Of a stretch of 14,073 bases of DNA, positions 8,554 to 14,073 are shown in pieces. Source of the stretch: DASWHK01 sp036398215. Its GTDB lineage: Bacteria > Acidobacteriota > UBA890. Every line of letters begins with the position of its first letter. Positions within the stretch are counted from its first letter, which is position 1. The position numbers were made by a program, and so were the translations under genes. The notes beneath the pieces are model-generated. The model ran no database searches, was not told where the DNA came from, and saw only the letters and a program-made list of their open reading frames with translations. The stretch is taken from the NCBI GenBank assembly GCA_036398215.1, contig DASWHK010000237.1:1-14073 (forward strand), given 5' to 3'.

Positions 8554-8559
8554 CCTCCT
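8554..8559 (-). promoter_or_regulatory. Strong Shine-Dalgarno for the FxLYD-like gene
   Basis: AGGAGG on the minus strand, five bases before the ATG at 8546-8548 and inside the 17-base gap after the propeller stop. It fixes the start of the small exported protein and suggests it is translated more strongly than the propeller gene before it, which has no evident Shine-Dalgarno sequence. Confidence 0.8.
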
Positions 8560-8565
8560 ATCCTA

Positions 8566-10602
8566 TTACTGTAGCGTGTTTTCGAGCGGATCCAAGGCGA
8601 CGACCCGCACGCCTTGCCCCTGGGTGGCGATCAGCGCCAGGCCGGGGGCTTCGGCAGAGACCCGCAATGTCCACGCCCGGGCCAGCCCCGGGTCGGAATC
8701 GAGGATCAACCAGTGGCGGCCGCCATCGTGGCCGCGATACAAGGCACCGCCGAAATCCAGCGCCAGCACCTGATCCGGATGGCTCGGATCGATGGCAACG
8801 GCTCGCAGGTCGGCCGCCGGCCAGGGAAGCTGGAGCTTGCGCCAGCCGTTGCCGCCGTCATCGCTTCGGAACACGTCGGGGCCGGCGACGGCGTACGCTC
8901 GGCCGCTGCGGGCTTCGTCGAGCGCCACCGCGGTGACCACCGCGGGCAGGCCGTGAGTCGATGAGCTGACGACCGCGGCGTCGCTGTCCATCGGCCGCAG
9001 ATCGCCCGAGATCGCCTGGCCGGAGCCGACGGCGAGGAAGCGGCTGCCGTTGACCGCCAGGGAGCTGATCGCGCCTCCTTCCCAGAGCGGCGTCCAGATT
9101 CGCACGGCGCCGGCGCCGAAGGGGCGCGCCGCTTCGTCGGTGGCGCCGAGCTCATGCGGTTGGGCGACGTACAGGCCGATGCTGGTGGCGGCGAGCACCT
9201 CGCCGCCCGCCGCGTGGGCGATCTGCAGGTCGTTGATGGCGCCGGGGGGGCGATCAACGGGCGTCCAGCGGCCTCCGGGAATGACGCTGTACCAACCCCG
9301 CTCGGCGACCACGAGGACGCGGTTGATCGGCTGGACCTGGGCGCGGATCAGCGACACGCGTCCCAGCGGCGGGCCGAAGCCGAGCTCCGACCAGGTCGTG
9401 CCGAGGTCGGTCGAGTAGAAGACCTTGTCGATCGTGGTTCCTTCGGAGCGGGCCGCGAACATCACCCGGGGCGCCCCGGGAAGGACGTCGAAGGCGACGA
9501 CGCGGCTGGCGTCGAGGCCCGTGTTGTGCTCCGCGAACCGCAAGCCGTCGCGGCTCACCAGGACGCCGCGCTCCTCGGTGCCAACGTACACGGGGAGGCC
9601 GAAGGGCGATACCTGAATCGAGCTCACCGCAATCCCGCTGAGCACGATGCGCCAGCTCTTGCCGGTGTCGTCGGAGCGATAGAGGGCGCCGCGGGTACCG
9701 GCGTACAGGACTTCCGGGTTGGCGGGGTCGTGGGCGACGATGTGGACGCGGTTGTGGTCCTCGGCGAGCCCCTGGCGCAGCTCTACCCAGGCGTCGCCGC
9801 CGTTGCCGGAGACGTAGATGAAGTTGCAAGTACCGACCAGCAGCGCGTCCGGGTCGCGAGGATCGATGGTGACCGAGAAGACGTCGCGGTCGATCGCCAT
9901 GCCGTTGTGGATGCGGTGCCAGCTCTCGCCGCCGTCGAGGGTCCGGTAGGCCTGGCGCCAGGTGCCGGCGTAGACGCGGTCGGGATCACGGGGGTCGACC
10001 GCCAGCGATTCGACGAACTCGAACGGCTTGCGGCCGTCGCCGACCGAGATCCAGCTATCGCCACCGTCGTCGCTCCGCCAGATGCCACCGAGCCCGCCGA
10101 CGTAGACGGTGTCGGGATGCGAGGGCGAGATCGCCATGGCGCGGAGCGACGGTGCTCCAGGGACTGGCAGAGTCGCCCACGAGGCGCCGCCGTCCACAGA
10201 CCTGATCAACCCGCCGCTGCCGTTGCCACGGTAGTAAGCCGCGAAAACCGTGTCGTCGTCAGAAGGATGTACCGCCAGGTTGTCGATCACCGCGTCGGCG
10301 GGCAGATCCACGTAGGAGAGCGTCCACGACTGAGCGGCGTCCTCGGAGTGGTACAGGTGCCCGTCGAGGGTTCCCAGATAGAGGCGCTCGGCGTCGCCGG
10401 ATGCCAGCACCAGCGAGCGCACCTCGCCCCCGGGTGGCCCCAGGCTGGTGCCCACCTTGGCGGCGAGCCAGGCGCGGGCGACCTCGAGGTTGCCGAGATC
10501 CGCCGCCTGTCCGCCGCCCGCGGGCCGCGGGACGGCTGCGGCGCCCAACATCAGCGCCGCAGCCGTGACCGCCGGAATGCTCCGGAGCGACCGCAGGCTC
10601 AT
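8566..10602 (-). CDS. Secreted Asp-box (BNR/sortilin-like) beta-propeller protein
   Basis: A 678-residue exported protein. The N-terminus looks like a signal peptide (about 1-34, hydrophobic 10-24). The rest is built of beta-propeller blades carrying Asp-boxes of the S-x-D-x-G-x-x-W type: SEDAAQSW (86-93), SVDGGASW (135-142), SDDGGDSW (177-184), TLDGGESW (221-228), SGNGGDAW (265-272), SDDTGKSW (310-317), STDLGTTW (397-404), SDDGGNGW (580-587) and GHDGGRHW (624-631). The first six are 42-49 residues apart, one blade each. Repeated 'DP..PD.vyaGT' phrases precede many of them. This matches the VPS10/sortilin-like and photosystem-assembly (Ycf48-like) propellers and xyloglucanase-type folds. I see no catalytic motif, membrane anchor or sorting signal, so binding or scaffolding is the cautious guess. 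The middle, about 405-575, lacks boxes and may hold degenerate blades. The ATG is six bases after the OmpA-domain gene's stop, indicating translational coupling. Confidence 0.85.
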   Translation of the reverse strand: MSLRSLRSIPAVTAAALMLGAAAVPRPAGGGQAADLGNLEVARAWLAAKVGTSLGPPGGEVRSLVLASGDAERLYLGTLDGHLYHSEDAAQSWTLSYVDLPADAVIDNLAVHPSDDDTVFAAYYRGNGSGGLIRSVDGGASWATLPVPGAPSLRAMAISPSHPDTVYVGGLGGIWRSDDGGDSWISVGDGRKPFEFVESLAVDPRDPDRVYAGTWRQAYRTLDGGESWHRIHNGMAIDRDVFSVTIDPRDPDALLVGTCNFIYVSGNGGDAWVELRQGLAEDHNRVHIVAHDPANPEVLYAGTRGALYRSDDTGKSWRIVLSGIAVSSIQVSPFGLPVYVGTEERGVLVSRDGLRFAEHNTGLDASRVVAFDVLPGAPRVMFAARSEGTTIDKVFYSTDLGTTWSELGFGPPLGRVSLIRAQVQPINRVLVVAERGWYSVIPGGRWTPVDRPPGAINDLQIAHAAGGEVLAATSIGLYVAQPHELGATDEAARPFGAGAVRIWTPLWEGGAISSLAVNGSRFLAVGSGQAISGDLRPMDSDAAVVSSSTHGLPAVVTAVALDEARSGRAYAVAGPDVFRSDDGGNGWRKLQLPWPAADLRAVAIDPSHPDQVLALDFGGALYRGHDGGRHWLILDSDPGLARAWTLRVSAEAPGLALIATQGQGVRVVALDPLENTLQ

Positions 10603-10608
10603 CGACGG

Positions 10609-12246
10609 TTACTGCGCCGGGATCGTTACCACCACGACGATGCGGCGGTTTTGCAGGCGGCCTTCGGCGGTGGTGTTGTCGCCGACCGGCTGGCTCGAGC
10701 CTGCCGAGGCCGTCTGGATGCGCGACGTCGCGATCCCGTGGGTGTCGACCAGGTAGGCGCGGGCGTTGTCGGCGCGCTCCTGGGCCATTCGGTCGTTGAC
10801 GTCGGCGGCTCCGACGGAATCGCTATGGCCGGTGATGACCGCGGTAGCGCTCGGGTTCTGCCGCAGCTGCAGGGCGACATCGTCGAGGATGGCCTTGCAG
10901 CGGTTGTCGATGCGCGTGTTGCCCGAGGGGAACTCGGCGCAGGCGGACGTGATCACCCTGGGCTGCGCCGGCGGCGGGGCGGCCTCGACCGTGATGGTCA
11001 GCGAGCAATCGGCGACGCCGCCGAAGCCGTCGGTGGCGCGGACGTTGATCGGGCCGCTGCCGGGGCGGACGCCCTGGCTGCTCCAGGTGACCGTCTCTCC
11101 CTCGCGCGGATCGAGCGAGCCCGCCTGGGTGTTCCAGCTCACCGTCACAGTGTCGCCGTCGGGATCGTTGACGGTCGCGAAGAGGCGCACGCTCTCACCC
11201 TCGCGCACGGTGGTGCGCTCGGCGCGGCAGGTCAACGTCGGGGGGCGGTTTACCGGCGGCAGGTCCATCGGCCCGGCGCCGGTGAAGATGATCGGCTCGG
11301 CCTGGCGGCGGCTGTAGGAGAGCTTCGCCTGCCAGGCGCTCTTGTGATGCAGCTCCAGATCCCCGAGCCCGTCGGGGACCTTGAAGTTCAAGTTGTGGAC
11401 GTAGACGCCGTCGAAGGCGACGCCGTTCTCGTGCGAGAGGCGGAAGCCGCCGTGGAAGTACACGGGGTCGTGCCCGGCGACGACGGGGGCGCCAAGCAGC
11501 GTCGGCGGATCCGGGTCTTCGACGATCGCGCCGGTGAGCTCGAAGATCGCCGAGACCCAGCTGCGGCTCGGGACCTGCAGGCCGATGCCGTACTCGAGCT
11601 TGTTGCCGACCGCGATCTCGTCCGGCGACGAGCGGAAGACGCCGCCGACGTAGCCGGTGATCCCGACCTTCTCGGCGGCTTCGGCGCTGCCGACGAGACC
11701 GACCGTGGCGTCGACCTTGCCGGTGCCGATCCCGTCGTCGGTATCGGAGGTGGGAAGCTTGATCTGGCCGAGAATCGCCACGCCGCTCATCGATTCCGGG
11801 TCGCCGAAAAAGCGGTACTTGGCGCCGAGGTTCAAATCGCCGATGCCCGTCCGCCAGCGCTCGGTGGCGAACGGATGATCGTCGAGGCGCGGCGCGGTGC
11901 TGAAGGGGACACCCTGCGCCCGTTGTACCTCGTAGACGCGGTGGATGCCGACGCGGGGCGTGAAGACGCCGAACACCTCGAGGTTCTCGAGCGCGCCGAA
12001 GGCGAAGCCTCCCCCGATGCCCGAGGTTTCGACGCTCGAATCGCCCGGCTGATAGGAGGCCGTCGCGAAGTGCGCGGCGATGGAGAACTCGCCCTCGCCG
12101 AGGACGGCTGAGGTCGGCACCGAGAAGAGCCCCGTCGTGCCTCTGTTCGAGGGATCCTTGTGGGCGGCCTCCTGAGCGCGAACGGCTGGTGCGGCGATCA
12201 GCAGCATGACCACGATGATCACGGCAGCGATGATTCGTGATTTCAC
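10609..12246 (-). CDS. Outer-membrane barrel with Ig/PKD-like and C-terminal OmpA peptidoglycan-binding domains
   Basis: A 545-residue protein in three parts after a signal peptide (core 4-20, cleavage probably after AVRA at 21-24). Residues about 36-312 have the alternating, aromatic-spaced strands of a transmembrane beta-barrel, with blocks such as TGIGDLNLGAKYRFFGD. Residues about 334-421 form an Ig/PKD-like domain (RPPTLTCRAERTTVREGESV, DPDGDTVTVSW), with Cys340 and Cys414 likely disulfide-bonded. After a proline-rich linker (AAPPPAQP) comes an OmpA domain (430-545) with ITGHSDSVGAADVNDRMAQE, ERADNARAYL and the closing GRLQNRRIVVVV, the fold that binds peptidoglycan. It probably anchors the outer membrane to the wall and may form a pore. 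The start is a GTG at 12244-12246, fixed by AAGGAG seven bases upstream. It opens the minus-strand unit, and its stop is six bases from the propeller gene. Confidence 0.9.
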   Translation of the reverse strand: MKSRIIAAVIIVVMLLIAAPAVRAQEAAHKDPSNRGTTGLFSVPTSAVLGEGEFSIAAHFATASYQPGDSSVETSGIGGGFAFGALENLEVFGVFTPRVGIHRVYEVQRAQGVPFSTAPRLDDHPFATERWRTGIGDLNLGAKYRFFGDPESMSGVAILGQIKLPTSDTDDGIGTGKVDATVGLVGSAEAAEKVGITGYVGGVFRSSPDEIAVGNKLEYGIGLQVPSRSWVSAIFELTGAIVEDPDPPTLLGAPVVAGHDPVYFHGGFRLSHENGVAFDGVYVHNLNFKVPDGLGDLELHHKSAWQAKLSYSRRQAEPIIFTGAGPMDLPPVNRPPTLTCRAERTTVREGESVRLFATVNDPDGDTVTVSWNTQAGSLDPREGETVTWSSQGVRPGSGPINVRATDGFGGVADCSLTITVEAAPPPAQPRVITSACAEFPSGNTRIDNRCKAILDDVALQLRQNPSATAVITGHSDSVGAADVNDRMAQERADNARAYLVDTHGIATSRIQTASAGSSQPVGDNTTAEGRLQNRRIVVVVTIPAQ

Positions 12247-12253
12247 GGAAAAA

Positions 12254-12259
12254 CTCCTT
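12254..12259 (-). promoter_or_regulatory. Shine-Dalgarno that fixes the GTG start of the OmpA-domain gene
   Basis: AAGGAG on the minus strand, seven bases before the GTG at 12244-12246. The open frame has no ATG at a comparable position, so this site decides the non-ATG start and gives a complete signal peptide beginning MKSRIIAAVI. Confidence 0.8.
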
Positions 12260-12341
12260 ACTCGACGGACTTGGGTTGGCTGGTCGACATCTGGTTCCCG
12301 AGGGTTGGATCCGTACCCGTGGGGCCGATCCTATGATTAGA

Positions 12342-12370
12342 AGAATATGGGTCCGCTGCCGCCATCTCAA
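12342..12370 (-). promoter_or_regulatory. Candidate sigma70-type promoter of the OmpA-propeller-lspA-lgt unit
   Basis: On the minus strand, TTGAGA (12365-12370; five of six matches to TTGACA) is followed after exactly 17 bases by TATTCT (12342-12347; four of six matches to TATAAT), inside one of the few A/T-rich patches of the window. It would give a leader of roughly 90 bases before the GTG start. Support is by consensus only. Confidence 0.45.
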
Positions 12371-12462
12371 GGTTTCCGCCGCCGGTTTCGGGTGGCGGCC
12401 GGACGATTTTTCGGCAGCCAGTCGGCTTCGCCGACAAGCCAATCGCCGCGCCTTCCGCCGTC

Positions 12463-12491
12463 CTGACTTCCCTCGGAGTCGATGGTACTGT
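12463..12491 (+). promoter_or_regulatory. Weak candidate promoter of the TolC-family gene
   Basis: CTGACT (12463-12468) and TACTGT (12486-12491) are separated by 17 bases on the plus strand. Matches to consensus are four and three of six, so the call is weak. It would leave a leader of about 150 bases that includes the hairpins at 12530-12544 and 12598-12620. Confidence 0.22.
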
Positions 12492-12597
12492 GGGCGTTGA
12501 TTGGCGCCCCTCCGCCGCGCCCCCGGGAACGGCGCCCGGCGCCGATGAAAGGTTCCCTTCCGTCGTGATACCGCCCCCCGCTTGCACTTCGCCAGGA

Positions 12598-12620
12598 CGA
12601 GCCCCTGCCTTGCGGGCTCG
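12598..12620 (+). promoter_or_regulatory. Hairpin in the leader just before the TolC-family gene
   Basis: CGAGCCC (12598-12604) and GGGCTCG (12614-12620) form a perfect 7-bp stem around a 9-base loop, ending 25 bases before the ATG and 14 bases before the GGAG Shine-Dalgarno at 12635-12638. The position would allow influence on translation or mRNA stability. It matches no riboswitch class that I recognise. Confidence 0.35.
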
Positions 12621-12645
12621 CCGGCAAACCGAACGGAGTCGAATC

Positions 12646-14073
12646 ATGTTCCGACGACGCCCGCACCTGGAGCAGAGAACGGGACGGCGGCCGGCGCTGG
12701 CGGCCGCGTGCCTCGCGGTGCTGACGGCCACCGGGTTCGCCGCTCCGGCCGCGCCGCAACAGGATGCGCCATTGCGCTTGAGCCTCGCTGACGCTCTCCG
12801 GCTCGCCCTCGAGCAGAACCTCGACATCGCGGTCATCGATTACGACCGCCGCATCGCCCGCGAGCGGATCGTCACCGAGCTGGGGGCCTTCGACCCGGTG
12901 ATCGGGGTCGGGACACCGGGGGCGACGGCGATGGTCGGTTCCCCCGGGGGCGGCTTCGGGCAGGCGGCTCCCGCCGCCGGTGGTATCGGTTACTCGTCCT
13001 CGGAAACGCCTTCGACCTCGGCCCTCGCGGGAGCCGACGTCAGCAGGGCCGCTGCCTTCGCCACCCGGGCCCAGGTCAGGCAACGATTCGACTTCGGTCT
13101 CAGCTACGAGGCTGCCTACGACGTCGGCCGCTCGACAACCAACAGCACGTTCACCAGCTTGGACCCCTCGTGGAGCAACAACCTGGGGTTCGCCGTCAGC
13201 CAGTCGCTGCTGCGTGGTCGCGGCAAGGAAGCGTCGGGCTCCCAGCTGCTGCTGGCGCAGCGAAACCGCACGGTCAGCGAGGAGAACTTTCGCGCCCAGG
13301 TCAACGGCATCCTCTTTGACGTGGTCAACGCCTACTGGGAGCTGGTGTTCGCGGAGCGCAACATGCAGGTCGCCGAGAGCTCGTCGCAGCTCGCCCAGGA
13401 GCAGCTCGGTCGCACTCGGGACCAGGTCGAGGTGGGCATGCTGGCACCGGTCGAGGAAACCCAGGCGCAGGTGGCGGTGGCCCAGCGGCGCAACGATCTG
13501 ATCCTCGCCCGCAACGCCAGCGCCAACGCCGCCGACACGCTCCGCGCCCTGCTCGAGGCGGAATCGCTGCCGGGGGGATGGGAGACCGAGCTGGTGGTCA
13601 CCGAGGACCCGGCGGTCACCCCGCGGCCGGCGGACGTCGACGCGGCGCTGCAGGCGGCGCTGGCCAACCGGCCGGAGGTCGTGGCGGCGGAGGCCACGAT
13701 CGCCGCCAACCGGGTGCAGGTCGACAAGGCCCGCAGCGACCTGCTGCCGGCGCTCGACCTGGTCGGCAGCCTGCTCTATCAGGGGATCGGCGGCGACCGG
13801 CTGGTTCGCGGGGCCTTTCCGGATACCCGGATCATAGAGGTGATCCCGGGAGGTTACGGCGACGCCTTGAGCCAGCTGTTCGGCCTGGGCTTCGGCACCT
13901 GGCGGATCGGGTTCAACTTCAGCATGCCGATCGGCAACCATGCCGCCGAGGGAAACTTCGCCCAGGCGACGCTGGCGGAGGACCAGGCCCGCGCCGAGCT
14001 GCAGCGGATTCGGCAGCAGACGATCCTCGAGGTGCGCCAGGCAGCCCGCTCCGTCGACGATGCGGGCGAGTTG
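12646..14073 (+). CDS. TolC-family outer-membrane efflux protein (3' end beyond window)
   Basis: A partial gene: 476 codons are visible without a stop and the frame runs off the right edge. After a basic N-terminus and a hydrophobic signal sequence (about 17-35, ending near AAPAAPQQ) comes LRLSLADALRLALEQNLDIAV, the standard opening of the outer-membrane efflux protein repeat. Long helices rich in Ala, Gln and Glu follow, for example the VVNAYWELVFAERNMQVAESS segment and GRTRDQVEVGMLAPVEETQAQVAVAQRR. A second repeat then begins near VDAALQAALANRPEV. Such proteins form trimeric channels through the outer membrane for RND, MFS or ABC exporters. The start ATG has GGAG seven bases upstream. A Gly/Ala/Ser-rich stretch at about 85-130 between the first helix and the first strand pair looks like an insertion. 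No pump gene is visible in the window; it may lie downstream. Confidence 0.9.
   Translation, partial: MFRRRPHLEQRTGRRPALAAACLAVLTATGFAAPAAPQQDAPLRLSLADALRLALEQNLDIAVIDYDRRIARERIVTELGAFDPVIGVGTPGATAMVGSPGGGFGQAAPAAGGIGYSSSETPSTSALAGADVSRAAAFATRAQVRQRFDFGLSYEAAYDVGRSTTNSTFTSLDPSWSNNLGFAVSQSLLRGRGKEASGSQLLLAQRNRTVSEENFRAQVNGILFDVVNAYWELVFAERNMQVAESSSQLAQEQLGRTRDQVEVGMLAPVEETQAQVAVAQRRNDLILARNASANAADTLRALLEAESLPGGWETELVVTEDPAVTPRPADVDAALQAALANRPEVVAAEATIAANRVQVDKARSDLLPALDLVGSLLYQGIGGDRLVRGAFPDTRIIEVIPGGYGDALSQLFGLGFGTWRIGFNFSMPIGNHAAEGNFAQATLAEDQARAELQRIRQQTILEVRQAARSVDDAGEL

Larger units (their letters stand above)
12247..12645. other. Divergent intergenic region, 399 bp
   Basis: This is the longest gene-free stretch, between the minus-strand OmpA-domain gene and the plus-strand TolC-family gene. 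It should hold both promoters. Besides the promoter candidates listed separately, it has three perfect short hairpins: GTCGGC-TTC-GCCGAC (12421-12435), CGGCGC-CCG-GCGCCG (12530-12544) and CGAGCCC with GGGCTCG around a 9-base loop (12598-12620). Short open frames cross it, but none has a ribosome-binding site or recognisable protein. I see no tRNA or known riboswitch in it. Confidence 0.6.

Noticed and set aside
9154..12111. A 985-codon open frame on the plus strand opposite the OmpA-domain and propeller genes.
   Set aside because: It mirrors the real minus-strand genes, which have signal peptides and clear domains. Its translation is Asp/Gly/Arg/Ala/Val-rich without any recognisable motif, as expected of antisense frames in high-GC DNA.
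12571..12645. Leader of the TolC-family gene as a cyclic-di-GMP (GEMM) riboswitch, because of a GGCAAACC string.
   Set aside because: The remaining conserved GEMM parts and stem layout are absent, so the resemblance is to a few bases only.
12367..13941. A 524-codon minus-strand open frame opposite the TolC-family gene.
   Set aside because: The plus-strand frame has a signal peptide, a Shine-Dalgarno sequence and TolC-family sequence; the minus-strand frame has no recognisable domain.

Overview
This window is a high-GC (visibly about two thirds G+C) bacterial chromosomal segment with dense coding and strong G/C bias at third codon positions. The cell is Gram-negative: the window encodes an OmpA-domain outer-membrane protein, a TolC-family efflux channel, lipoprotein-maturation enzymes and a periplasmic DsbD-type domain. 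A UbiE/MenG methyltransferase indicates a quinone-based respiratory chain. The overall look (secreted Asp-box propellers, EF-G-like paralogue, stand-alone DsbD N-terminal domain) would fit Acidobacteriota or a deltaproteobacterial-type lineage, but that placement is an inference and no rRNA or marker gene here settles it. I see no tRNA, rRNA, CRISPR array, insertion sequence or phage gene.

Layout. At the left edge, on the minus strand, a small Rieske ferredoxin (125-430) runs into the start of an O-methyltransferase cut by the window edge (1-128). The two overlap by four bases. Divergent from them, the quinone methyltransferase UbiE/MenG runs on the plus strand (548-1300). It converges on a secreted DsbD N-terminal-domain protein (1398-1976, minus). 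Next, all on the minus strand, come a non-coding array of about four 42-bp imperfect tandem repeats (2033-2199), a proline racemase-superfamily enzyme (2205-3266) and an EF-G-like translation-factor GTPase (3358-5451).

From 5587 to 12246 six minus-strand genes lie almost end to end: OmpA-domain barrel protein, secreted Asp-box beta-propeller, small secreted FxLYD-like protein, lspA, lgt and an RluD-family pseudouridine synthase. Intergenic gaps run from a 4-base overlap to 39 bases. They read as one transcription unit, with a plausible sigma70-type promoter at 12342-12370. The unit joins two uncharacterised exported proteins and an outer-membrane/peptidoglycan anchor to the two membrane enzymes that mature lipoproteins. 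The exported proteins have ordinary type I-looking signal peptides without an obvious lipobox, so the link to LspA and Lgt may be co-expression only.

A 399-bp divergent intergenic region (12247-12645) separates this unit from a TolC-family outer-membrane efflux gene on the plus strand (12646 to beyond the right edge).

The items most worth a second look are the 42-bp hairpin repeat array downstream of the racemase gene, the non-canonical active-site residues in the EF-G-like protein, the racemase-family enzyme and Lgt, and the conserved-looking envelope cassette. I did not find a clear defence system or mobile system.
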